A DNA stretch of 64,000 bases. It comes from Ramlibacter ginsenosidimutans. GTDB lineage: Bacteria; Pseudomonadota; Gammaproteobacteria; Burkholderiales; Burkholderiaceae_C. Below the pieces are notes generated by a model. It saw only the letters and a program-made list of their open reading frames with translations, ran no database searches and was not told the origin of the DNA. Below, one piece after another: positions 51,177-59,739 of this stretch. Made by a program: the position numbers and the translations under genes. Where the stretch lies: assembly GCF_042678185.1 (NCBI RefSeq), contig NZ_JBHUDQ010000005.1. The stretch is one strand, 5' to 3'. Positions within the stretch are counted from its first letter, which is position 1. Every line of letters begins with the position of its first letter.

Positions 51177-51901
51177 ACGTATCCCAGGTCGCCACCGTGG
51201 TGGCCGATCCGGCGAGCGTGGATGCCGCGATCGAGAGCCGCTTCTCCTGCCGCGCCTTCCTGCGCGAGCGGCCGGTGGCGCGAGCCGACATCGAGCACCT
51301 CCTGGACGTGGCCTCCCGCGCGCCCTCCGGGACCAACACGCAGCCGTGGAAGGTATACGTGCTGCAGGGTGCCGCGCGCGACACGCTGGCCGACAAGGTC
51401 TGCGCGGCGCACGACGCCATCTACGCGGACCCGACGCTGGCGGAGCAGTACCGGGAGGAGTACGACTACTACCCGACGAAGTGGATCCCGCCCTACATCG
51501 ATCGCCGCCGCGAGAACGGCTGGGGCCTGTACGGCCTGCTGGGGATCCAGAAGGGCGAGAAGGACAAGATGCATGCGCAGCACCAGCGCAATTTCCGCTT
51601 CTTCGACGCGCCGGTGGGCCTGATGTTCACGATGGACCGCATCCTGGGACGCGGCTCGCTGATGGACTACGGCATGTTCCTGCAGAACATCATGGTGGCG
51701 GCGCGCGCCCGCGGGCTGCACACCTGCCCGCAGGCGGCCTGGAACGGCTTCGCGAAGATCATCCTGCCGCACATCGGCGCCGGCGAGAACGAGATGATCG
51801 TCTGCGGCATGTCCCTGGGCTATGCGGACATCGATGCCAGGGTGAACACCTTCCACACGCCGCGCGAGCCCGCGTCGGCGTTCACGCACTGGCGGGAGTG
51901 A
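51173..51901 (+). CDS. Nitroreductase family FMN oxidoreductase
   Basis: A 242-residue FMN flavoprotein. The FMN phosphate site is at ESRFSCRAFLRERPV and the fold signature ASRAPSGTNTQPWKVYV near 48-64; GENEMIVCGMSLGYAD completes the C-terminal part. It resembles NfnB/PnbA-type nitrobenzoate reductases that reduce nitro groups or quinones with NAD(P)H. It is the last gene of the coupled operon with the HDAC-like and thioesterase genes. Confidence 0.9.
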   Translation: MNVSQVATVVADPASVDAAIESRFSCRAFLRERPVARADIEHLLDVASRAPSGTNTQPWKVYVLQGAARDTLADKVCAAHDAIYADPTLAEQYREEYDYYPTKWIPPYIDRRRENGWGLYGLLGIQKGEKDKMHAQHQRNFRFFDAPVGLMFTMDRILGRGSLMDYGMFLQNIMVAARARGLHTCPQAAWNGFAKIILPHIGAGENEMIVCGMSLGYADIDARVNTFHTPREPASAFTHWRE

Positions 51902-51907
51902 GGCCGC

Positions 51908-52141
51908 TCAGCGGCCGTCGTCCTTGCGCTCGAAGCGCGCGTCGGGGTTCTTGCCTTCCCAGTCGCGCACCTGGCGCTCCGCTTCGTCCTTGGCCAGGCC
52001 ATGGCGCTGCTGGATGCGTCCGAGCAACTGCTCGCGCCGCCCGGCGATGATGTCCAGGTCGTCGTCGGTGAGCTTGCCCCACTGCTCCTTGACCTTGCCC
52101 TTCAACTGTTTCCAGCGTCCCTCGATGCGATCCTGGTTCAT
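51908..52141 (-). CDS. CsbD family stress-response protein
   Basis: A 77-residue hydrophilic protein with the CsbD opening MNQDRIEGRWKQLKGKVKEQWGKLTDDDLDIIAGRREQLLGRIQQRHG. CsbD-like proteins rise in general stress in many bacteria; no biochemical role is known. It converges on the nitroreductase gene with six bases between stops. Confidence 0.9.
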   Translation of the reverse strand: MNQDRIEGRWKQLKGKVKEQWGKLTDDDLDIIAGRREQLLGRIQQRHGLAKDEAERQVRDWEGKNPDARFERKDDGR

Positions 52142-52328
52142 GCGCCTGTCCCGTGGCTTGCAACGTTCTGCCCATGATCCAGCCGTCCAGCTTGGTCGGG
52201 CGGTAGGAAGCACCGGGCTCGTCCCGTAGTCCGCGGACGACAGCCGTGTTGCATCCGAAAGGCTTGCGGCAGGGCTAGCCGCGATAATCCCGCCTGCCCG
52301 AGAAGAACCAAAAAATGGAGAGCTCCCC
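52142..52328. other. Divergent spacer upstream of the NhaD/ArsB-like gene
   Basis: The 187-bp spacer has a -10-like GATAAT (52283-52288) about 40 bp before the TTG start and a five-codon ATG frame (52315-52332) that ends across the TTG. No RNA gene or repeat is apparent. Confidence 0.35.
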
Positions 52329-53597
52329 TTGACGCTGGCCGGCATTCCGCTCGACTTCATCCTGTTCGCGCTCACCCTGCTGGGCGTCGCGCTGTTCCAT
52401 AACCACACGCTGTTCGTCGCGGTCACGGGCATGATCGTGATCGCGCTCTACAAGATCCTGTTCGGCGACTTCTCCGGCGTGACGGGCGTGCACGGCCTGG
52501 GCACCTTGCTCGCGCACGAATGGGTGACGCTCGGCAACCTGCTGGGGCTGCTGCTCGGGTTCGCGCTGCTGGCCGACCATTTCGAGCGGAGTCACGTCAC
52601 CGACATGCTGCCGAACTACTTGCCCGACGACTGGAAGGGCGGCTTCCTGCTGCTGGTGCTCATCGCCGTGATCTCCAGTTTCCTGGACAACATCGCCGCC
52701 GCGATGATCGGCGGCGCGATGGCGCACGTGCTGTACCGGGGCAAGGTGCACGTCGGATTCCTCGCGGCCATCGTGGCCGCCAGCAACGCGGGAGGAGCGG
52801 GCAGCGTGGTGGGCGACACCACCACCACGATGATGTGGATTGCCGGCGTGCGGCCGGGCCAGGTGTTCGAGGCGTACGTCGGCGCGGGCGTCGCGCTGCT
52901 GTTCTTCGGGACCATCGCGGCGCGCCAGCAGCAGGCCTACCAGCCCATCATGAAGGACAACCCGCGCGGCGTGAAGCTGGACCTGCCTCGCCTCGGCGTC
53001 GTCGCGCTGATGCTGCTCGCCGCGATCTTCACCAACATCACGCTGAACATCCACCGCCCCGACTTGCTGAACGAGTGGCCCTTGATCGGCCTGTCGGTCT
53101 GGGTGGCCTTGCTCGTCACCGCGGGCTGGCGCACGCCGACGTGGAGCCTGCTGCCCGGCGCGTTCCGCGGCAGCGTGTTCCTGCTCTCGCTGGTGATGTG
53201 CGCCGCGATGATGCCGGTGAAGGCGCTGCCGGGCGCATCGTGGCCCAGCGCGCTGGGGCTGGGCTTCGTCAGCGCCGTGTTCGACAATATCCCGCTCACG
53301 GCGCTGGCCTTGCGCCAGGGCGGCTACGACTGGGGCTTCGTGGCCTATGCGGTGGGCTTCGGCGGCTCCATGATCTGGTTCGGCTCGTCCGCCGGCGTCG
53401 CCTTGTGCAACATGTACCACGAGGGCCGCTCGGTCGGTGCGTGGCTCAAGGGCGGCTGGCACGTCGCCGTCGGTTATGTCCTGGGCTTCATCGCCCTCAT
53501 GCTGGTGCTGGGGTGGGAGCCCGAGGCCGACGTCGGCACTCCGCACGCCGCACCAATCACCACCCATAGCGAACCCGCGCAGACCAACAAACCATGA
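52329..53597 (+). CDS. NhaD/ArsB-like ion transporter
   Basis: A 422-residue inner-membrane protein with about eleven membrane segments, in the ion-transporter superfamily of NhaD, ArsB and citrate carriers. Two similar re-entrant motifs are visible, SSFLDNIAAAMIGGAMAHVL and SAVFDNIPLTALALRQGG, placed like those that bind substrate and Na+/H+. The start is TTG nine bases after GGAG; the only nearby ATG runs into a TGA that overlaps the TTG. It overlaps the hydroxyacid dehydrogenase gene by four bases, so an organic acid is one possible substrate. Confidence 0.82.
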   Translation: MTLAGIPLDFILFALTLLGVALFHNHTLFVAVTGMIVIALYKILFGDFSGVTGVHGLGTLLAHEWVTLGNLLGLLLGFALLADHFERSHVTDMLPNYLPDDWKGGFLLLVLIAVISSFLDNIAAAMIGGAMAHVLYRGKVHVGFLAAIVAASNAGGAGSVVGDTTTTMMWIAGVRPGQVFEAYVGAGVALLFFGTIAARQQQAYQPIMKDNPRGVKLDLPRLGVVALMLLAAIFTNITLNIHRPDLLNEWPLIGLSVWVALLVTAGWRTPTWSLLPGAFRGSVFLLSLVMCAAMMPVKALPGASWPSALGLGFVSAVFDNIPLTALALRQGGYDWGFVAYAVGFGGSMIWFGSSAGVALCNMYHEGRSVGAWLKGGWHVAVGYVLGFIALMLVLGWEPEADVGTPHAAPITTHSEPAQTNKP

Positions 53598-54586
53598 CCA
53601 CCCGACCCCGCATCCTGGTCGCCCGGGCCGTGTTCCCGGAAACCATCGCCCGCCTCGAGCAGCATTTCGAGGTGGAGCACAACCAGGCCGACGCGGCCTG
53701 GAGCCGGCAGGAACTGCTCGCACGCCTGAAAGACAAGGCCGGCGCGCTCACCACGGGCACCGAGCGCATCGACGCCGAACTGCTGGCGGCGTGCTCCGAA
53801 CTGAAGATCTGCGCCAACATGGCCGTGGGCTTCAACAACTTCGACGTGCCGGCGATGACGGCACGCGGCGTGCTCGCGACCAACACGCCCGACGTGCTCA
53901 CGGAGACGACCGCCGACTTCGGCTTCGCGCTGCTGATGGCGACGGCGCGCCGCATCGCCGAGAGCGAGCATTACCTGCGCGCCGGCCGCTGGACCAAGTG
54001 GAGCTACGACATGTTCGCCGGCGCCGAAGTGCACGGCAGCACGCTTGGCATCCTCGGGATGGGACGCATCGGACAGGGCATCGCCCGGCGCGGCGCGCAC
54101 GGGTTCGGCATGAACGTGATCTATCACAACCGTTCGCGCCTCACGCCCGAGCTCGAGGCCGCGTGCAAGGCGCGCTACGTGACCAAGGACGAACTGCTGG
54201 CGAAGGCGGACCACCTGGTGCTGGTGCTGCCCTACAGCGCGGAATCCCACCATGCCATCGGCGCGGCCGAACTCGCCCGCATGAAGCCGACGGCGACGCT
54301 GGTGAACATCGCCCGCGGCGGCATCGTCGACGACGCGGCGCTGGCGCAGGCCCTGAAGGAGAAGCGCATCGCTGCGGCAGGCCTGGACGTGTTCGAGGGC
54401 GAGCCGAAGGTGCATCCGGACCTTCTCACGGTCCCCAACGTCGTTCTCACGCCGCACATCGCGAGCGCCACGGTGCCGACCCGGCGCGCCATGGCGGACC
54501 TCGCGGCCGAGAACCTGATCGGCTACCTCGTGGGCGGACAACCGCGCACGCCCCTCAATCCCGAAGTTTTGAAGAAGAAGCCCTAG
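53594..54586 (+). CDS. D-isomer-specific 2-hydroxyacid dehydrogenase (glyoxylate/hydroxypyruvate reductase-like)
   Basis: A 330-residue NAD(P)-dependent dehydrogenase. The nucleotide motif GILGMGRIGQGIARR is near 150-164. The catalytic Arg is in NIARGGIVDDAAL, the Glu in GLDVFEGEPKVHP and the His in VLTPHIASATVPTR. It interconverts 2-keto and D-2-hydroxy acids such as glyoxylate and glycolate. Its ATG overlaps the transporter stop (ATGA), and its stop overlaps the rmuC GTG by one base. Confidence 0.92.
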   Translation: MTTRPRILVARAVFPETIARLEQHFEVEHNQADAAWSRQELLARLKDKAGALTTGTERIDAELLAACSELKICANMAVGFNNFDVPAMTARGVLATNTPDVLTETTADFGFALLMATARRIAESEHYLRAGRWTKWSYDMFAGAEVHGSTLGILGMGRIGQGIARRGAHGFGMNVIYHNRSRLTPELEAACKARYVTKDELLAKADHLVLVLPYSAESHHAIGAAELARMKPTATLVNIARGGIVDDAALAQALKEKRIAAAGLDVFEGEPKVHPDLLTVPNVVLTPHIASATVPTRRAMADLAAENLIGYLVGGQPRTPLNPEVLKKKP

Positions 54587-56010
54587 TGGAAATCTGGATC
54601 GTGATGGCGCTGGGCCTGGCCAGCCTGGTGCTGCTGGTGGCGCTGCTGATGCGCAAGCCGCCGGTGCAGGACACCGGCCGCGTCGAATTGATGGCGGCCA
54701 ACGAGCGGCTCGAGCGCGAACTGCGCCGCGAGATCAGCGAGAGCTCGCGCGGACTGCGCGGAGAAGTGATGCAAACGCTCTCGGCCTTCCAGCAGTCGCT
54801 GACGCAGCAGGGGCAGGAGGCGAGCCGCACCCACAACGCGCAGATCGACACCTTTGCGCAGCAGCTGACGCAGACGCTGTCGGCGTTCCAGCAGAACCTG
54901 GTGCAGCAGGGCCAGGAGGCCGCGCGCACCCAGAGCACGCAGATCGAGTCCTTCGCCCAGCAGCTGGCGCTCACGCAGAAGACGATCTCCGATTCGCTGC
55001 GCGACCTGAGCGAAGCCAATGCGCGGCGTATCGCCGAAGTGCGCGAGACGCTGGAGACGCAGCTCAACGCGATGCAGCAGACCAACGCGGCCAAGCTCGA
55101 CGAGATGCGCCAGACGGTCGACGAGAAGCTGCAGACCACGCTGGAGGCGCGCCTGGGCGAGAGCTTCAAGCAGGTGGCCGAGCGGCTGGAGCAGGTGCAC
55201 CACGGCCTCGGGCAGATGCAGTCGCTGGCGCAGGGCGTGGGCGACCTGCAGCGCGTGCTGACCAATGTGAAGACGCGCGGCATGTTCGGCGAGGTACAGC
55301 TGGAGAACCTGCTCGAACAGGTGCTCACGACCGACCAGTACGCCAAGCAGGTGGAGACCAAGCCGCGCAGCAACCAGCGCGTCGACTTCGCGATCCGCTT
55401 CCCGGGCCGCAGCGACGACGGCTCGCCGGTGTGGCTGCCCATCGACGCCAAGTTCCCGCGCGACGATTACGAACGCCTGCTCGAAGCGCACGACCGCGCG
55501 GACGCCGCCGGCGTGGAGAGCGCGGGCCGCGCGCTGGAAGTGCGCATCCGCGAGGAGGCGAAGTCCATCTGCGAGTACTACCTGTGCCCTCCCTACACCA
55601 CGGACTTCGCCATCCTGTTCCTGCCGATCGAGAGCCTGTACGCCGAGGTGCTGCGCCGCCCCGGCCTGATGGACAAGATCCAGCGCGACTACCGCGTCAC
55701 CCTCGCGGGGCCGACCACCTTGCTCGCGATGCTGAACAGCCTGCACATGGGCTTCCGCACGCTGGCGCTGGAGCAGCAGGCCTCCGAAGTGTGGAAGGTG
55801 CTGGGCGCGGTGAAGACCGAGTTCGAGCGCTACGGCGAATGGGTCGCACGCATCAAGGAGCAGGTGCAGAAGGCCGCCGACACGGTCGACAAGGCCGACA
55901 CCCGGACCAAGATGATGCGCCGCGCGCTGAAGAACATCGAGGCGCTGCCGGAGAACCAGGCCCAGGCCCTGCTGCCGCTGGCGGACGCCGGTGACGACGC
56001 CGAATCCTGA
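54586..56010 (+). CDS. rmuC: DNA recombination protein RmuC
   Basis: A 474-residue protein with an N-terminal membrane segment (WIVMALGLASLVLLVALLM), a long coiled coil to about residue 210, and the RmuC nuclease-like domain (QRVDFAIRFPGRSDDGSPVWLPIDAKFPRDDYERLLEA; CPPYTTDFAILFLPIESLYAEVL). RmuC limits inverted-repeat-induced rearrangement. The coiled coil carries a tandem 33-residue duplication (63-95 and 96-128, each starting QTLSAFQQ). GTG start overlapping the previous stop; the MFS gene begins 20 bp before its end. Confidence 0.93.
   Translation: MEIWIVMALGLASLVLLVALLMRKPPVQDTGRVELMAANERLERELRREISESSRGLRGEVMQTLSAFQQSLTQQGQEASRTHNAQIDTFAQQLTQTLSAFQQNLVQQGQEAARTQSTQIESFAQQLALTQKTISDSLRDLSEANARRIAEVRETLETQLNAMQQTNAAKLDEMRQTVDEKLQTTLEARLGESFKQVAERLEQVHHGLGQMQSLAQGVGDLQRVLTNVKTRGMFGEVQLENLLEQVLTTDQYAKQVETKPRSNQRVDFAIRFPGRSDDGSPVWLPIDAKFPRDDYERLLEAHDRADAAGVESAGRALEVRIREEAKSICEYYLCPPYTTDFAILFLPIESLYAEVLRRPGLMDKIQRDYRVTLAGPTTLLAMLNSLHMGFRTLALEQQASEVWKVLGAVKTEFERYGEWVARIKEQVQKAADTVDKADTRTKMMRRALKNIEALPENQAQALLPLADAGDDAES
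54772..54969 (+). repeat. Tandem 99-bp duplication inside rmuC
   Basis: Two in-frame units, 54772-54870 and 54871-54969, encode similar 33-residue coiled-coil segments beginning QTLSAFQQ and ending FAQQL. Differences between units are mostly substitutions, so the duplication is not very recent. Confidence 0.75.
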
Positions 56011-57178
56011 GCCGGCAGGCCAGCGCCGCGAGCTGTTCCAGCTCATCGTCGGCCATGTGTTCCTGCACGCCACCATGGCGGGCATGCGCATGGCCGCGCC
56101 GCTGCTGGCGCTGCGCCAGGGCTACAGCGAGGCGGCGGTCGGCGTGCTGCTGTCGCTCTATGCACTGACGCAGGTGTTCCTGTCGCTGCCGGCCGGGCGC
56201 TTCGCCGACCGGCATGGGCTCAAGCGGCCGTTCGCGCTCAGCGTCTGCGCCGGATCGCTGGGCGCTGGGCTGGCATTCGCGTTCCCCGTGTTCCCGGTGC
56301 TGTGCCTGAGCGCACTGCTCACGGGCGGTGCGACCGGCACCGCGGTCATCGCGCTGCAGCGGCACGTGGGGCGCGCCGCGCACACGCCCGCCGAGCTGAA
56401 GCAGGCCTTCTCCTGGCTGGCGATCGGCCCCGCCTTCTCGAACTTCGTCGGCCCCTTCGTGGCGGGGCTGGTGATCGACCATGCGGGGTACCGCGCGGCC
56501 TTCCTGCTGCTGGCCATGTTCCCGCTGGTCACGTGGGCCTTCGTGCGGCAGGCCCGGGAGCTCGCGCCGGTGGCGTCGCACCATGCGGCCCGGCGCGGCA
56601 AGGCCTGGGACCTCTGGCGGGAGCCGAACTTCCGCCGGCTCATCCTCGTGAACTGGTTCCTGTCCTCGGCCTGGGACGTGCACACCTTCGTGGTGCCGGT
56701 GCTGGGCCACGAGCGGGGGCTCTCGGCCTCGGTGATCGGAACCATCCTGGGCGTGTTCGCCTTCGCTGCCGCCGCGATCCGGGTCGTGCTGCCGGTGCTG
56801 GCCGCGCGCGTGCACGAGTGGGTGCTGATCGTCGCGGCGATGGTCGCCACGACCCTGATCTACGCGATCTACCCCTTCATGCACCTGGCGCTCACCATGG
56901 GGGCGTGCTCGGTGCTGCTCGGGTTCGCCCTGGGCATGGTCCAGCCCATGGTCATGAGCATGCTGCACCAGATCACGCCCGAGCACCGCCAGGGCGAGGC
57001 GGTGGGCATGCGCATGATGGTGATCAACGCCTCCAGCGTCGTGATGCCCATGCTGTTCGGAGGCGCCGGCACCCTGGTGGGCATCGGCGCCGTGTTCTGG
57101 GTGGTGTCGGCGACCGTGGGCTCCGGCATCCGCGTCGCCTGGCGCCTGAAGGACCTTACAGCCGGTAGAAGCTCTTGA
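55991..57178 (+). CDS. MFS transporter
   Basis: A 395-residue permease of the major facilitator superfamily with about twelve membrane segments. The loop 2-3 motif is visible as AGRFADRHGLKRPFALSV, and the cytoplasmic middle loop (ARRGKAWDLWREPNFRRLI) separates the two halves. Drug/sugar-type families both fit and no substrate can be read. GTG start overlapping rmuC by 20 bp; its end overlaps the convergent LOG gene by 23 bp. Confidence 0.87.
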   Translation: MTTPNPEPAGQRRELFQLIVGHVFLHATMAGMRMAAPLLALRQGYSEAAVGVLLSLYALTQVFLSLPAGRFADRHGLKRPFALSVCAGSLGAGLAFAFPVFPVLCLSALLTGGATGTAVIALQRHVGRAAHTPAELKQAFSWLAIGPAFSNFVGPFVAGLVIDHAGYRAAFLLLAMFPLVTWAFVRQARELAPVASHHAARRGKAWDLWREPNFRRLILVNWFLSSAWDVHTFVVPVLGHERGLSASVIGTILGVFAFAAAAIRVVLPVLAARVHEWVLIVAAMVATTLIYAIYPFMHLALTMGACSVLLGFALGMVQPMVMSMLHQITPEHRQGEAVGMRMMVINASSVVMPMLFGGAGTLVGIGAVFWVVSATVGSGIRVAWRLKDLTAGRSS

Positions 57179-58019
57179 TCGCGTCCCAGGCAGCCTCGGG
57201 CTCGTCCGCGAACTGGAACAGGTCCAGGTCTGCCGGCGAGATCACGCCTTCCTCCACCAGCAGCTCGAAATTGATCAGCCGCTTCCAGTAGTCGGAGCCG
57301 AACAGCACGATCGGCACCTGGCGCGCCTTGCGCGTCTGCACCAGCGTGATCACCTCGAACAGTTCGTCCAGGGTGCCGAAGCCGCCGGGGAAGGCGACCA
57401 GGGCCTTCGCGCGCATCATGAAGTGCATCTTGCGCAGCGCGAAGTAGTGGAACTTGAAGGACAGCGCGGGCGTCACGTAGGTATTCGCGGCTTCCTCCAT
57501 CGGCAATGCGATGGACAGGCCCACGCTGATGCCGCCCGCCTCGTCGGCCCCGCGGTTGGCGGCCTCCATGATGCCGGGGCCGCCCCCGGTGCACACGAAC
57601 AGCATGTCGCGCGGCTCCTTGCCGGCGCTGTACTCGGCGACGATGCGGCCGAAGGCCTGCGCCTTCTCGTAGTAATGCGCGTTGCGGGCCAGGGCACGGG
57701 CGCGGCGGATCACCGCCTCGTCGCCCGAAGCCTCGGCGGCCTTCACCATTCCGGCCGAGGTCTCGCTGTCGCGCAGGCGCGCGCTGCCGAACACGACGAT
57801 GGTGTTCTCGATGCCGTGGGCCTGCTGTTCCAGGTCGGGCTTGAGCAGCTCGAGCTGGAAGCGGATGCCGCGCGTTTCGCGGCGCAGCAGGAACTCGGGG
57901 TCGGCGAAGGCCAGCCGGTTGGCATCGGGCTCCAGGGGCAGGCCGGAATCGGAGGACGCCTTGAGCGTGGCCCAGGCGTCGGCCAGCCGCCGGTCGTGGA
58001 TGTTGCGGGTCGAAGACAT
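57156..58019 (-). CDS. LOG family protein (TIGR00730-type nucleotide phosphoribohydrolase)
   Basis: A 287-residue Lonely-Guy-type protein. The signature pair is present: GGGPGIMEAANRGADEAGG and PGGFGTLDELFEVITLVQT. Family members release free cytokinin-type bases or hydrolyse AMP-like nucleotides. The N-terminal ~90-residue extension is typical of the longer group. I take the ATG at 58019; nine and 48 bases upstream are further in-frame ATGs. It converges on the MFS gene. Confidence 0.9.
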   Translation of the reverse strand: MSSTRNIHDRRLADAWATLKASSDSGLPLEPDANRLAFADPEFLLRRETRGIRFQLELLKPDLEQQAHGIENTIVVFGSARLRDSETSAGMVKAAEASGDEAVIRRARALARNAHYYEKAQAFGRIVAEYSAGKEPRDMLFVCTGGGPGIMEAANRGADEAGGISVGLSIALPMEEAANTYVTPALSFKFHYFALRKMHFMMRAKALVAFPGGFGTLDELFEVITLVQTRKARQVPIVLFGSDYWKRLINFELLVEEGVISPADLDLFQFADEPEAAWDAIKSFYRL

Positions 58020-58111
58020 GGGGAGCATTGTGGCCGCAATCCCGGGACGACCGGGCTTCCCGCCCACCGCACCCTGCCGGTATCCTGTCGGGACAAGAAG
58101 AAGGGGAAGAG

Positions 58112-58804
58112 TTGCAGAACCCGGTCTATCACGTGCTGCTCGAAGGCCGCAGGGTCGGTCCCTACGATCGGCGAACCATCGTCGGCATGAAGGTGAAGAA
58201 GGCCTTGAGCAGCAAGAGCGTGCTGGTGGGCGAGGACGGCAGCCGCACGACCGTCGGCGAACTGGTCCGGCAGGCGCTGCCCGACCACGGCTTCGCCGCC
58301 AGCTCCCAGGGCGCTGCGCCCGCCGGTGCGCCCAGCCGTCCGGTCGTGCAGGGCATCCACCCCGCGCGGGTGCTGGAGGTGCAGGGCGCCGGCTACACCA
58401 TCCCGCCGTTCCAGGGCGAAGTGGATGTGCGCGTGCAGGGCAAGGTCCTGCGCGTGTCCGGCCGCTTCCGAGTGGGCCCCGACTGGAAGGAAGAGCGCAT
58501 CAAGTTCCCGTTGCAGGACATTGCGCATGCGCGGCTGCGGGCGACGATCGTCGACCTGTGGATCCGCAGTCCGGATGGGTCGGGCACGCAGCGCGTGAGC
58601 CTCGACCTGCTGAAGCCGGAAGCCGCCGGCGAACTGGCGGAAAGCCTGCCGCATGCCGCGCCGTATCCGGGAAGCGAGCCGCTGGCGGGGCGCACCGCCG
58701 CGCGCACGCGGGCGGGCTCGTCGCTGCTGTGGGCCAGCGTCGTCGGCGCCGCCGTGGCGTTCGCCACGCTCGCGGCCTGGCTGCTGCTGCTGCGCGGCGC
58801 CTGA
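58112..58804 (+). CDS. Tail-anchored protein with GYF_2-like N-terminus, unknown
   Basis: A 230-residue protein starting at a TTG preceded by AAGGGGAAG. The N-terminus (YHVLLEGRRVGPYDRRTIVGMKVKKALSSKSVLVGEDGSRTTVGELV) resembles GYF_2/DUF4339 modules. A beta-rich middle domain (VEVQGAGYTIPPFQGEVDVRVQGKVLRVSGRFRVGPDWKEERIKFPLQDIAHARL) follows. One C-terminal membrane segment (WASVVGAAVAFATLAAWLLLLRG) suggests a tail anchor with most of the protein in the cytoplasm. I know no function for this architecture. Confidence 0.68.
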   Translation: MQNPVYHVLLEGRRVGPYDRRTIVGMKVKKALSSKSVLVGEDGSRTTVGELVRQALPDHGFAASSQGAAPAGAPSRPVVQGIHPARVLEVQGAGYTIPPFQGEVDVRVQGKVLRVSGRFRVGPDWKEERIKFPLQDIAHARLRATIVDLWIRSPDGSGTQRVSLDLLKPEAAGELAESLPHAAPYPGSEPLAGRTAARTRAGSSLLWASVVGAAVAFATLAAWLLLLRGA

Positions 58805-58852
58805 ACAGCCTTACCAGGCGAGCGCGCGTCCCAGCGGGACGACGCGCTTCCA

Positions 58853-59647
58853 TCATGCGGCCCGGGTGGTCAGCCAGGCGAGCAGGCGATCGCGCGCCGG
58901 CGCGAGGCCCTTGTACGCGAGCACGGCTGCGCTCATGGAGGCGAGCGCGTCGTGCAGCCGCCGTGCGTCGTCCGCGCTCCGCACGGCCTCGGCCAGGGGC
59001 TGCAGCATCACGCGGATCGTGAACACCGCCTGCCCCGGCACGCCGGGCACGGGAAAGAAGGTCTGGCGTTCCGCGCGCAGGAAGCATTGCGCGGCAAAGG
59101 CGTCGGCGTCGGCCGTGTCCGGCCAGGGCGCGCGCGCGTGCCGGCGGGGGTGCTGGTCGTAGCGGCCGCTCGGGGAGAGCGTCCAGACGAAGCGCTCGAA
59201 ACGCTCGCCGCCCGTGACCAGCCGCACCAGATGGGACGCGGCGGAGAGCAGGGCGCTGCTGTCGGCCACGGGCGCATGCACGGCGCTAAAGGGCAGGCCG
59301 AGCTTGTCCTCCGGCGCCCAGTGCGAGGGCACGCAGACGCACAGCCAGGGCAGGGTCGTGCCTTGCGCCTCCAGGACCGCGAAGTCTTCCTCGAACGCGA
59401 GTTCGATCGGCCCGGCCGCAGCGATGCCTTCCGCACGCGCCTGCGCCAGGATCGCGGTGATTGCGGGCTGCGGATCGAAGCCTGGCACGGCGAGGCGGCT
59501 CGCGCCGCTGTCCAGCACGCGCTTCTTCTCCTGCCACAGCGCGCTGCCGGGCGTGAGCGCGCTCAGGTGGCGCGGCTCGCCGGCGAGCCGCTGCAACCCA
59601 GGCTGCATGCGGAACGGGGCGGTGATGCGGGAGAGCGGGAAGGACAT
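58853..59647 (-). CDS. DUF3445 protein (heme-dependent oxidative N-demethylase-like)
   Basis: A 264-residue protein matching DUF3445: early FRMQPGLQRL, SALWQEKKRVL, LPWLCVCVPSHWAPEDKLGLPFSAVHAPVADSSAL, and the late FLRAERQTFFPVPGVPGQAVFTIRVMLQPL. Some family members are the alpha subunit of a heme-dependent N-demethylase for dimethylamine. No partner subunits are nearby, so the substrate is open. The ATG at 59647 is chosen from the pattern start. Confidence 0.82.
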   Translation of the reverse strand: MSFPLSRITAPFRMQPGLQRLAGEPRHLSALTPGSALWQEKKRVLDSGASRLAVPGFDPQPAITAILAQARAEGIAAAGPIELAFEEDFAVLEAQGTTLPWLCVCVPSHWAPEDKLGLPFSAVHAPVADSSALLSAASHLVRLVTGGERFERFVWTLSPSGRYDQHPRRHARAPWPDTADADAFAAQCFLRAERQTFFPVPGVPGQAVFTIRVMLQPLAEAVRSADDARRLHDALASMSAAVLAYKGLAPARDRLLAWLTTRAA

Positions 59648-59697
59648 TGGCGGCTGGCGGGATCGCGGCCGAGTAGAACGCAAAACGGCCGGAACGC

Positions 59698-59722
59698 AAA
59701 AAAGGCTCCTCGCGGAGCCTTT
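59698..59722 (-). terminator. Intrinsic terminator of efp
   Basis: A perfect 9-bp stem AAAGGCTCC / GGAGCCTTT with a TCGC loop (59701-59722), followed on the minus strand by a run of six T (59703-59698, partly in the stem). It lies 18 bp after the efp stop and before the DUF3445 start, separating their transcripts. Confidence 0.85.
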
Positions 59723-59739
59723 CGTGGAGTGTGCGTCGC

